Shown here one piece after another: positions 17,101-24,548 of a stretch of 40,402 bases of DNA; position 1 is the stretch's first letter; every line of letters starts with the position of its first letter. The DNA lies in contig JAUIMF010000027.1 in the NCBI GenBank assembly GCA_030433415.1, positions 1 to 40,402 of the forward strand. The letters run 5' to 3'. The stretch is from Gammaproteobacteria bacterium (GTDB lineage Bacteria > Pseudomonadota > Gammaproteobacteria > Pseudomonadales > Halieaceae). The notes below the pieces were generated by a model. The model did no database searches, was not told the DNA's origin, and worked only from the letters and a program-made list of their open reading frames with translations. A program made the translations under genes and the position numbers.

Positions 17101-17548
17101 CAGGGATCTGGTCCTGATTGGCGTAGAGTTTGTTGTAAGTGTTGAGCAGCGAGTCTTCACGATCCTGTCCGACATAGAAGCGCAGCGTAACGGACGCCCT
17201 ACCCGCATCGGTGGACGAGTAAAGATGCTCCACGCCGGGAATTTGCGCGAGCAGTTTCTCAAGGGGAATCGTGACCTGACGCTCTGTCTGTCGCGATGAC
17301 AAACCAGGGGCCTGCACCATTACGTCAATCATGGGAACGACGATCTGGGGTTCCTCTTCACGCGGCGTAAAACTCAGAGCGATGACACCCGCGAGTATGC
17401 CCAGGATGAACAGCGCCAGAGGCAGGCCTCCCCTGAGCGTAATGGCCATAATGCGATCAAACACGCTGTCTGCTACTCCCTGGCTGAACATACTTCGCTG
17501 GTCGGCACTCCGCCTCAAGGACGCAAACCAACGCACACAGACACGCAT
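14153..17548 (-). CDS. RND-family efflux permease, inner membrane (system 1)
   Basis: 1,131 residues, somewhat longer than AcrB-type pumps. TM1 (LPLALFILGILAGVIALSF), two large periplasmic loops and a C-terminal membrane half ending LFSLVVVPVVYLMVF are clear. The proton-relay pair in TM4 is LLVDDPITGVDN (Asp442, Asp443). In TM10, where AcrB has Lys940-Asn941, this protein has Arg1030-Asn1031 (GIVVRNSLILVEF), so the charge is kept. The segment before TM1 is long (about 38 residues). Starting at the ATG at 17548 gives GAGG 4 bases upstream; an internal ATG at 17491 is an alternative. It is cotranscribed with the adaptor and diverges from the GGDEF-EAL gene. The substrate cannot be predicted. 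Confidence 0.92.
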   Translation of the reverse strand: MRVCVRWFASLRRSADQRSMFSQGVADSVFDRIMAITLRGGLPLALFILGILAGVIALSFTPREEEPQIVVPMIDVMVQAPGLSSRQTERQVTIPLEKLLAQIPGVEHLYSSTDAGRASVTLRFYVGQDREDSLLNTYNKLYANQDQIPAVVSRWLLKPVEVDDVPILVMGLWSRDSERYSDYDLRRIADEFSTALQAIPQTSEVKVVGGRPRTLRILIDPESLAARRTTAADIVSAMNVSNNLHAGGVWSLADTAIELEAGDVLRAPSELQSLVVNVIDGAPVYLRDVARIVDGPAEPEAYHWIGFGPAADTESDGQQPMVAISIAKQRGANAVTVSEDALDLMHELKRSLLPEDVEVAVLRDYGKTADEKVNNLSSSLGFAIVTVVVFIGLFLGWRPAVVVGLAVPVCYGITLALDMFLGYTINRVTLFALILSLGLLVDDPITGVDNIARYMQRKGMSLQERVVAAMHEIRVPLLMSTVTIVVAFLPLAFITGMMGPYMAPMAFNVPVSVISSTLVAFLVTPWLASRFLQETSEHHALPDNAEARSAYAHLMAPLLDNRSHARRMLWLVAVLFIGASLLPALRWVPLKLLPFDNKNEVQILIDMPESTSLERTAAFTREIADEVLTVPEVGTVAAFIGEPSPIDFNGMVRRYYQRTGPHLSELRLVLADKLDRKHQSHHVVLRLRQLLAPYQKEGVVVRVVEVPPGPPVLSTLVGEIYGAPLTPYARQQEAARLLMQRLEREPHVVEVDASIEAPQQRRRFITDKQKAALSGVSTNDIGQTLGMANEGYVVGYLQQERELNPLPIELRLAPEQRASQADLERLQVRGRAGVVKTSSPQGLDVAPQPLVPLGELGHFAVQQADTPIFRKNLRPVVYVTAELNGRTPGAVIADLVADYGEEPGAGGNGWESRTYLTNGGGDGWSLPEGTSVDWAGEGELQITLDVFRDMGLGYLFALLAIFAVLRIQTGSVALSLIIMLAIPLTIIGIMPGFWIMNQLGERVIAGAPEPVLFTATAMIGMIALAGIVVRNSLILVEFVTQARDQGLPVREALLQAGSVRMRPVLLTAGTTMLGNLVITLDPVFNGLALAIIFGIVASTLFSLVVVPVVYLMVFDDGAAAPAVESSEESVL

Positions 17549-17572
17549 GGTGCCTCGGCGGGTTCGTGCGCC

Positions 17573-17590
17573 CGTTGACGCAGGTCAACG
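17573..17590. promoter_or_regulatory. Perfect 7-4-7 palindrome upstream of RND system 1
   Basis: CGTTGAC, four bases, GTCAACG. It lies 24 bp upstream of the permease start, where a repressor would block transcription or where a leader hairpin would form. No regulator gene is adjacent. A dimeric TetR- or MarR-like binding site is plausible but unproven. Confidence 0.4.
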
Positions 17591-17607
17591 TAGGGAAGAA
17601 CCGTTTT

Positions 17608-17623
17608 GTGTGACACGACACAC
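17608..17623. promoter_or_regulatory. Second dyad in the pump/GGDEF-EAL divergent region
   Basis: GTGTG, six bases, CACAC. On the minus strand it follows directly after a weak -10-like TAATAG (17623-17628). On the plus strand it sits just upstream of the -35 of the GGDEF-EAL promoter. It could therefore affect both divergent promoters. The symmetry is short, so chance occurrence is possible. Confidence 0.3.
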
Positions 17624-17630
17624 TATTAGA

Positions 17631-17660
17631 TTGGCAGCAGTTCGCAGAGATAGCTACACT
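17631..17660 (+). promoter_or_regulatory. Putative promoter of the GGDEF-EAL gene
   Basis: TTGGCA (17631-17636) and TACACT (17655-17660) with an 18-bp spacer form a good sigma-70 promoter. Transcription would start near 17667, about 30 bases before the first possible start codon. Confidence 0.55.
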
Positions 17661-17695
17661 TTGGTCGATATTCCGCCGAAGATTGCAGAACGCTC

Positions 17696-20107
17696 TTGAG
17701 CCAACCCGATCCTGCAGGGATGTTCACCGATCCACCCGCGCCGTCCGTGCTGTTGTCTGCGGGCATTGGCACCTGGACGTGGAACCCGGCATGCAACCAG
17801 TTTGCGCTGTCACCCGAAGCCATAGCCCTACTTCAGGCCGACGGTGTCGAGCAACCACTGGACGAGGTTCTTGCGAGCATCCACAACGAGGATGCCGCTG
17901 ACTTCCTGGATGCACTGCAGACCATGGCCGAGGAACCCGGAATTCACCACGCGGAGTTCCGCGCCTCGCGCGATGACGGGGAATTGCGCTGGTATCGTGC
18001 CGTGGGTGTATCGGAGCGAGCCGAAGATGGAACGCTGAGTGCTCATGGGCTACTGCTGGACAACACCGAACTGCGCCGTGCGGAAGAAACCCACCGCAGC
18101 TTTTTCGCTCAGCCCAATGGGCTTCACCTAATTGCCAACACTGACGGCACCGTGGTTGATGCCAATGACGGCTGGCAGCTCCTGCTGGGCTACCGGCGCG
18201 AGGAGCTGATTGGACGTAATTTTCTCGATCTGGTGCTGGAAGAGGATCACGAGGCGACGATAGAAGAGATCGCCAACCTCAAGCGCGGCATCACCATGAT
18301 GCATTTCGAAAACCGGTTTCAGCATCGCGATGGTGCCTATCGGGTCATTTCGTGGTCTGCCGCCGTTCCGGAAGGCAGTGACCTGGTCTACGGTGTGGGC
18401 AAGGATGTCACTCAGGAGCGCGCGGCGCAGGACCAACTCAAAGAAGCCGCCACGGTGTTCAACAACTCCGGCGAAGGCATCATCATCACCGACAGCGACG
18501 GATTTATTCGCAACGTCAACGGCGCGTTCACCCGCATCACAGGCTATAGCAAGAGCGAGGTACTGGGACAACATTCGCGGCTGCTCAATTCTGGCCGCCA
18601 CGATGAGCACTTCTACAAAGCAATGTGGGACACGATCCAGCGCGAGGGTCTGTGGCGCGGCGAAATCTGGAACCGGCGCAAGAGCGGCGAAACCTACCCG
18701 GAGCTTCTCACCATCACCCGCATCGAAGGTGACGACCACCGTTACATCGGTATGTTTACCGACATCAGCAAGCTCAAACGAACGGAAGAACAGCTGCAAC
18801 AGCTGGCGCACTACGACCAGTTGACGGGGCTGCCCAATCGCTACCTGATCAATGAACGCCTGGCCCAGAGCCTGCGCCGCGCCCAGCGCCGCAAGATAAA
18901 ACTGGCCGTGGTATTCCTCGATATCGACTCCTTCAAGAATATCAACGACAGCCTGGGCCATCAGGCCGGGGACCGCCTGCTCGTGATCACCGCACGGCGA
19001 CTACTGGAGTCGCTGCGTGAAGAGGACAACATCGGGCGCATTGGTGGCGATGAGTTTCTTATCGTCATGGAAGATATCGACAGCCCGGGCGACGTCACCA
19101 CCGTCGCCGAGAAGATCATCAGCACCCTGCGCCAGCCGATCGAACTCAACGGCCAGGAACTGTCGGTCAGCGCCAGCCTGGGCATCAGCATCTACCCGGA
19201 CGACGGCAAGACGACGCAGCTCTTGATGAGCAATGCCGATGCCGCGATGTATAGCGCCAAGGAACAGGGCCGGGACACGTTTCGTTTCTATTCCGAGCGC
19301 CTCACGCGAGATGCGTTTCGCCACGTGCTACTGGACTCCGCCCTGCGCGAGGCCGAGGCACGCAATGAACTGCGACTTGCCTATCAACCCCAGTTGGACA
19401 TAAGCACTGGAAAAATCGAGGGCGTCGAGGCGCTCCTGCGCTGGCATCACCCCCAACTTGGCACCGTGCCGCCAGCCCAGTTCATTCCCCATGCTGAACG
19501 CACCGGCCTGATTCGCAGCATTGGGCGCTGGGTGCTCCGTGAAGCCTGCAACCAGGCGGTTGCCTGGAACCGTGACGGCTGTGGCGTCTCGGTTGTTGCC
19601 GTGAACATATCTGCCCCCCAGTTTCGCGACGCCGGTTTCGTCGACACCGTGCGCTCCGTACTCGAAGAGACCGGTCTGCCGGCAGAGCAACTCGAACTCG
19701 AGATCACCGAGAGCGTGCTGCTCAAAGACACGGAAGAGCTCATCGAACACATGCAATCCCTGCGCGAGCTGGGCGTGCGCTTTGCCATCGATGATTTCGG
19801 CACCGGCTATTCGTCGCTGTCCTACCTGCGACGTATGCCTATCGACCGCCTCAAGGTCGATCGTTCCTTCGTAGAGCATCTCGAGAGCGACAGCAACAGC
19901 CACATCATCGCGGGGGCCATCGTGGCACTCGGCCAGGCCATGGGCATCGAAGTAGTGGCCGAGGGTATCGAGACCATCGAGCAGGAACGGGCAGTGCTCG
20001 CCATGGGCTGCAAAATAGGCCAGGGCTTTCGCTACGGCATGCCGGTGTACTCCGGCAACATCGAAGCCATGATTCGGCGCAAGAACGGGGCTGCGACGGA
20101 ACGTTAA
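17696..20107 (+). CDS. PAS-sensor GGDEF-EAL dual cyclic-di-GMP enzyme
   Basis: Up to 803 residues. An N-terminal PAS-like region (about 20-115) is followed by two clear PAS domains (about 128-245, with NGLHLIANTDGTVVDAN, and about 250-365, with GEGIIITDSDGFIRNVNGAF). A GGDEF domain has catalytic GGDEF at 450-454 and an intact inhibitory RxxD (REED) nine residues before it. The EAL domain has EAL at 578-580, VVAVNIS, ELEITES, IDDFGTGYSSL, LKVDRSF and AEGIET, so both diguanylate cyclase and phosphodiesterase activities are possible. No membrane segment is seen, so it is cytoplasmic. The start is uncertain: TTG at 17696 or ATG at 17720, neither with a well-placed Shine-Dalgarno. It lies between two RND pump operons; a functional link is only inferred. 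Confidence 0.92.
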   Translation: MSQPDPAGMFTDPPAPSVLLSAGIGTWTWNPACNQFALSPEAIALLQADGVEQPLDEVLASIHNEDAADFLDALQTMAEEPGIHHAEFRASRDDGELRWYRAVGVSERAEDGTLSAHGLLLDNTELRRAEETHRSFFAQPNGLHLIANTDGTVVDANDGWQLLLGYRREELIGRNFLDLVLEEDHEATIEEIANLKRGITMMHFENRFQHRDGAYRVISWSAAVPEGSDLVYGVGKDVTQERAAQDQLKEAATVFNNSGEGIIITDSDGFIRNVNGAFTRITGYSKSEVLGQHSRLLNSGRHDEHFYKAMWDTIQREGLWRGEIWNRRKSGETYPELLTITRIEGDDHRYIGMFTDISKLKRTEEQLQQLAHYDQLTGLPNRYLINERLAQSLRRAQRRKIKLAVVFLDIDSFKNINDSLGHQAGDRLLVITARRLLESLREEDNIGRIGGDEFLIVMEDIDSPGDVTTVAEKIISTLRQPIELNGQELSVSASLGISIYPDDGKTTQLLMSNADAAMYSAKEQGRDTFRFYSERLTRDAFRHVLLDSALREAEARNELRLAYQPQLDISTGKIEGVEALLRWHHPQLGTVPPAQFIPHAERTGLIRSIGRWVLREACNQAVAWNRDGCGVSVVAVNISAPQFRDAGFVDTVRSVLEETGLPAEQLELEITESVLLKDTEELIEHMQSLRELGVRFAIDDFGTGYSSLSYLRRMPIDRLKVDRSFVEHLESDSNSHIIAGAIVALGQAMGIEVVAEGIETIEQERAVLAMGCKIGQGFRYGMPVYSGNIEAMIRRKNGAATER

Positions 20108-20126
20108 GTATTTCCGACGGATTGAG

Positions 20127-20156
20127 TTGCCGTCGCCGACCTTCTACCCGGATACT
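20127..20156 (+). promoter_or_regulatory. Putative promoter of RND system 2
   Basis: TTGCCG (20127-20132) and GATACT (20151-20156), 18 bp apart, lie in the 87-bp gap after the GGDEF-EAL gene. This allows the adaptor/permease pair to be transcribed separately from it. Confidence 0.45.
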
Positions 20157-20194
20157 GTTCACCATTAGAACAACCGAAGTCTGGGGAAACCTCA

Positions 20195-21373
20195 ATGAGA
20201 GCAAAGCTGCTCAAACTCAGTGGACCGTTGCTGGTCATCGGACTCGGCATCGGTACCGTGATGCTTCTGTCGTCCACGGCGCCGGAACCCGAAACCGACG
20301 AAGCGCCACCACGTCCCGTCACTGTCTATACGCACCTGGCAGAGCGCTCCGATGCCACGCTGAGCGTACAAACTCAGGGCGAGGTGCGTGCCCGCACCAT
20401 GATCAACCTGACGGCACAGGTGAACGGTCGTGTTGTCTCGGTATCACCGGAGTATCTCGAAGGCGGGTCTTTCAACGCTGACACAGTGCTGCTGAAGATC
20501 GATGACAGTGACTATCGTCTTGCCTTGCGTGAAGCCGAGGCAGCGGTAGCAGCAGCGGAGCTGGGGGTGCAGCAGGCCCTGGCCGACGCCGACGTGGCCC
20601 GCAAACAGTTGCGCGGTGTGGCGAATGCCTCGGACCTGTCCCTGAAAAAGCCGCAGATTGCCGAAGCTCGGGCGCGTCGTGAGGCGGCGATGGCTGGGCT
20701 TGAGCTTGCACGCCTGAACCTTGAGCGTACCGAAGTACGCCTACCCTTCGAGGGACGGGTAGCCAGCACCACGGTACACATAGGCGAAGTCATCAGCGTC
20801 GGCACGCCGCTCGGCGAGGTGTTCTCGACCGACCGCGTGCAGGTGCGACTGCCTCTTAACAACCAGCAGTTTTCTGCCCTGGGCCTGCCCATTGGATTCG
20901 CGGCGGATGCATCCAATACGGTTCCCGTGTCCTTCAGCGCCGAGGTCGCCGGTGAGCGCCAGCGTTGGACCGGCAACCTGGTGCGCATTGACGCCTCGGT
21001 GGACTCAACAACGCGTCTGATCTATGCCACCGCAGAACTGGAAGACCCCTACGGCACCGGCGTCTCTGAAAACGGCATGCCCATGGCCGTTGGCCTGTTT
21101 GTCGAAGCGAGCATCGACGGCCGAGAGGTCAAGAATGCGGTCCAGATTCCGAGTAAAGGCTTGCGGCCCGGCAATCAGCTCTACGTCGTGGATTCCGCGG
21201 GCCTGCTGGACATTCGCAAGGCGCGGGTGGAGTTTGCCAACGCCGACCACGCGGTGATCAGCGAAGGCCTGCGACCTGGCGAGCGCCTCGTCGTCTCGGC
21301 GCTGCGCAATCCGATTTCCGGCATGAGCCTGGCCACCATCGATGAGCGCGTCTACGCCGCGCGGGAGCAATAA
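20195..21373 (+). CDS. RND efflux periplasmic adaptor (system 2)
   Basis: 392 residues. An N-terminal hydrophobic anchor (about 8-26, LSGPLLVIGLGIGTVMLLSS) has no lipobox Cys. The lipoyl domain halves (INLTAQVNGRVVSVSPEYLEGG and LPFEGRVASTTVHIGEVISVG) flank a short helical hairpin with alanine-rich helices (about 105-170). A beta-barrel domain follows, then a membrane-proximal end (LRPGERLVVSALRNPISGM). The ATG at 20195 has GGGGA upstream with suitable spacing. Two bases separate its stop from the permease start. It does not resemble the system 1 adaptor closely, so the two pumps look like independent systems rather than a recent duplication. Confidence 0.9.
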   Translation: MRAKLLKLSGPLLVIGLGIGTVMLLSSTAPEPETDEAPPRPVTVYTHLAERSDATLSVQTQGEVRARTMINLTAQVNGRVVSVSPEYLEGGSFNADTVLLKIDDSDYRLALREAEAAVAAAELGVQQALADADVARKQLRGVANASDLSLKKPQIAEARARREAAMAGLELARLNLERTEVRLPFEGRVASTTVHIGEVISVGTPLGEVFSTDRVQVRLPLNNQQFSALGLPIGFAADASNTVPVSFSAEVAGERQRWTGNLVRIDASVDSTTRLIYATAELEDPYGTGVSENGMPMAVGLFVEASIDGREVKNAVQIPSKGLRPGNQLYVVDSAGLLDIRKARVEFANADHAVISEGLRPGERLVVSALRNPISGMSLATIDERVYAAREQ

Positions 21374-21375
21374 CC

Positions 21376-24300
21376 GTGGAACGTCTTATCGGCTGGTGGG
21401 TGCACAACCCCGTCGCCGCCAATCTGCTGATGGTGGGAATTCTTCTCTCGGGGCTTCTTGGCTTTCTGGCCATGGAGCGCGAGGCGTTTCCCCAGGTCAA
21501 ACCGTACCAGGCCAACATCGAAGTGGTCTGGCCCGGTGCCGCTCCGCAGGAAGTCGAGGAGCAGATCATTGCTCGCATCGAGGACCGCCTCGAAGATCTT
21601 GACCAGGTCAACCACATCTACTCCACCGCCACCGAAGGCATCGCGGCGATCGAAGTCACGACGTTTCCCAACGTCGACATCAACAGCTTTCTCAATGATG
21701 TGAAGAACGCGGTGGACGCCACCACGTCCCTGCCCCGGGACATTGAGAACCCCCGCGTAAGACGTACGCAATATCGACAGGAGATGATCCGCGTCGCGGT
21801 GCATGGCGATCTGAGCGAGCGGGAGCTGACCCGCCTGGCTGAAGAGTTGCGGCGTGAGATGACCGGCCTCGCTTGGGTATCCACCATCGACCTGTTCGGC
21901 ACGCGGCGTGAAGAAGTCACGGTGGAGTTGTCTGAGACCTCCATGCGTCAGTACGGTCTGTCATTTTCTGAGGTTGCCGACGCAATCCGCTCCAGTTCCA
22001 TCAATCTCTCCTCAGGCCAGGTACGCACGGCCACGGGGGACGTGCAGATTCGAGCCCGTAACCTTGCAGACACGGAGCAGGATTTCTCTGACATCATCGT
22101 GCGCCAGACCACCGACGGCGGTACGATCCGCGTCGGCGATGTGGCACGCGTGATCGACGGCTTTGAGGACAACGAAATCCTCGCGACCATGAACGGTCAG
22201 CCGGCGGTGCTGCTGCAGGTGCAAAACAGCGACAATATGCAGGTCGTACGCGCCAGCGAGGCGGTACGCGCGTGGATGGAAGAGCGTCGTCCGACGCTGC
22301 CCGAGGGCGTTGAACTGTCGATGTGGTTTGATACCGCCGACATCTACAGCGAACGCATGGAACTGATCGGCAAGTCCGCCTACCTGGGGCTGGCGCTGGT
22401 GTTCCTTGTGCTGATCCTCACGCTGCGCCCTCGTGTCGCCCTGTGGGTAACCGCCGGTATCGGCGTAGCCTTTCTCGGCACCTTTTCGGTGCTGCCGCTC
22501 AATGATGTATCTCTGAACGTCATCTCGACCTTTGCCTTTTTACTTGTGCTGGGCATTGTGGTGGACGATGCCATCGTGGTGGGTGAGAGCATTCACCATC
22601 ATGCCCACGAGATGGGCGGCGGTCCGGATTCGGCCATCAAGGGGGCCTTTGCCGTCTCGCGCCCGGTGATCTTCGCCGTGTTGACCACCATGATTGCCTT
22701 TGCGCCCTGGCTGTTCGTGTCGGGAGAAACCGCCCAGGTCACGCGGCAGCTATCGATTGTGATCACCGTAGCCTTGAGTATCTCGTTGATTGAGGCATTC
22801 CTGATTCTGCCGTCACACCTGCGTGATCTTTCGCACCGTGAAAACCTCAAGGGCCTGGCCCTGAAACAACAACAGATGGAGCACAGCATCTCTCGCTTTG
22901 CCCAGCGCGTTTATCGCCCGATTCTGGCCTGGGCCATCAACCGACGCTATCTGACCACCAGTATTTTTGTCGCGGCGTTCATGATCGCCATCGGTTTGTT
23001 CAGCACGGGCTGGGTCAAGTTCTATTTCATGCCCCAGGTCGAGAGCGAACAGATTTATGTGAATGTGGAGTTGCCTCCGGGCACGTCCTACGACCGCGCC
23101 CTGGACATTCTCGATCAACTGCAAACGGCTGAGAAAGCACTGATCGAGGAAGTCGAGTCGGCCGCCCGCGCATCAGGTGAAGGCAGCGGACAACTCATCG
23201 AAGGCTGGTACACACGCTCACGCCGTGACAGCGTGATCGCCATTGTGAAACTCGCGCCGCCGGAGGTTCGCGATCTCACGGCCCGCGAAGCCGCTGAGCG
23301 CTTCCGTGCCCTGGTCGGCGAAATTCCCGACGCTGACGAAATCCAGGTGAACTACACGCTGAATGACAACGGTGCGGATATCACCTACCTGCTGCGCCAC
23401 AGCGATGGCGAGCAACTCACCGCTGCCTCGAAAGCGCTGCAAACCAAGATTCGCTCTTACAGCGGCGTGATGGATGTGCGCGACAGCCAGCGCGGCGAAA
23501 CCGATGAAATACTGTTGAGCCTGAAGCCCGGCGCCGAAACTCTGGGTATCCGCCTTGCCGACGTCTCGCGGCAGGTCCGCCAGGCCTATTTCGGCGAGGA
23601 GGTTCAGCGGCTGCCGCGGACTAATGGTGACGTGAAGGTAATGGTGCGCTATCCGAGCGAGGATCGGCGCAGCCTTGCCAGCCTGAGTGATTTTCGCGTG
23701 CGCACCGCAGACGGTCGCGAGGTTCCGCTGTTTTCCGTCGCCGATATCGAACTTCAGGGCGGCGTACAGCGGATTCAGCGTCGCGATGGCAATCGCGTCG
23801 TCTACGTACGTGCGGACATCGAGCAGGACCTGATCAGCGATATCAAACGCGATATCGACGAGAACTACCTCAGCCGGCTGCTGGAAGATTTTCCTGGCCT
23901 GGTGATCCTCAAGGGGGGTGCCCAGGAGGAAGAAGAGCAGTTCATGAGCGAGATCGCATCGCTTTACGCCGTAGCGCTGTTCGCCATGTATGCGCTGATT
24001 GCGGTGGCCTTCCGTTCTTACTGGCTGCCGCTGCTGATCATGACCGCCATCCCCTTCGGCTTCATGGGCGCGGTGTTTGGTCACCTGATCTTTGCCACTC
24101 CGCTGGCGCTGTTCTCGTACTTCGGTATCGGCGCGGCGGCAGGCGTTGTGGTCAACGACAACCTGGTACTGGTGGACTACATAGGCAGGCTGCGCGAACA
24201 GGGCAAAGACAGCGTCAGCGCCGTACTGGATGCGGGGGTCAATCGCTTCCGCCCCATCCTGCTCACGACCGTCACGACCTTCGTGGGGTTGATCCCCATC

Positions 24301-24513
24301 ATGGCGGAGCGCAGCACCAACGCCCAGTTCCTCAAACCCGCCGTGCTGTCGCTGTCCTTTGGCGTACTGTTCGCGCTATTTGTGACGCTGCTACTGGTGC
24401 CCTCGCTGTACCTGATCGGTCAGGACGTCGCGGCATTCGCTAGCCGCCTACGCCACACCTTCTGGCCCGGCGGCAAAGCCGCATTGCCTGGCGAAGCAAC
24501 GGGCAACAGCTAG
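21376..24513 (+). CDS. RND-family efflux permease, inner membrane (system 2)
   Basis: 1,045 residues starting from GTG with GGGAG 9 bases upstream, inside the adaptor end. TM1 (NLLMVGILLSGLLGFLAM) is followed by the porter-domain pattern FPQVKPYQANIEVVWPGAAPQEVEEQI. The TM4 relay is GIVVDDAIVV (Asp397, Asp398). In TM10 the AcrB Lys940 position is not charged: GVVVNDNLVLVDY has Asn927-Asp928, a form shared by a distinct branch of proteobacterial RND permeases. Histidines after TM4 (IHHHAHEMGGG) are notable but not a known metal site. The C-terminus ends soon after TM12 with a short polar tail. A hairpin terminator follows. Substrate unknown. Confidence 0.93.
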   Translation: MERLIGWWVHNPVAANLLMVGILLSGLLGFLAMEREAFPQVKPYQANIEVVWPGAAPQEVEEQIIARIEDRLEDLDQVNHIYSTATEGIAAIEVTTFPNVDINSFLNDVKNAVDATTSLPRDIENPRVRRTQYRQEMIRVAVHGDLSERELTRLAEELRREMTGLAWVSTIDLFGTRREEVTVELSETSMRQYGLSFSEVADAIRSSSINLSSGQVRTATGDVQIRARNLADTEQDFSDIIVRQTTDGGTIRVGDVARVIDGFEDNEILATMNGQPAVLLQVQNSDNMQVVRASEAVRAWMEERRPTLPEGVELSMWFDTADIYSERMELIGKSAYLGLALVFLVLILTLRPRVALWVTAGIGVAFLGTFSVLPLNDVSLNVISTFAFLLVLGIVVDDAIVVGESIHHHAHEMGGGPDSAIKGAFAVSRPVIFAVLTTMIAFAPWLFVSGETAQVTRQLSIVITVALSISLIEAFLILPSHLRDLSHRENLKGLALKQQQMEHSISRFAQRVYRPILAWAINRRYLTTSIFVAAFMIAIGLFSTGWVKFYFMPQVESEQIYVNVELPPGTSYDRALDILDQLQTAEKALIEEVESAARASGEGSGQLIEGWYTRSRRDSVIAIVKLAPPEVRDLTAREAAERFRALVGEIPDADEIQVNYTLNDNGADITYLLRHSDGEQLTAASKALQTKIRSYSGVMDVRDSQRGETDEILLSLKPGAETLGIRLADVSRQVRQAYFGEEVQRLPRTNGDVKVMVRYPSEDRRSLASLSDFRVRTADGREVPLFSVADIELQGGVQRIQRRDGNRVVYVRADIEQDLISDIKRDIDENYLSRLLEDFPGLVILKGGAQEEEEQFMSEIASLYAVALFAMYALIAVAFRSYWLPLLIMTAIPFGFMGAVFGHLIFATPLALFSYFGIGAAAGVVVNDNLVLVDYIGRLREQGKDSVSAVLDAGVNRFRPILLTTVTTFVGLIPIMAERSTNAQFLKPAVLSLSFGVLFALFVTLLLVPSLYLIGQDVAAFASRLRHTFWPGGKAALPGEATGNS

Positions 24514-24516
24514 CCA

Positions 24517-24548
24517 ACCCGCGCGCCCTACTCGGGCGCGGGTGTTTT
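24517..24548 (+). terminator. Terminator of RND system 2
   Basis: ACCCGCGC (24517-24524) pairs with GCGCGGGT (24536-24543), with extra GC pairs possible inside, followed by GTTTT. It begins 3 bases after the permease stop and runs into the 3' end of the convergent sulfatase gene, whose stop codon is in the loop. Confidence 0.6.

Noticed and set aside
17696-20107. GGDEF-EAL protein as a degenerate receptor only
   Set aside because: GGDEF, the I-site and all main EAL metal and catalytic motifs are intact, so no degeneration is seen.
13104-24513. The two RND operons as a tandem duplication
   Set aside because: The permeases and adaptors differ in length, gene order and key motifs and show no close sequence similarity by eye.
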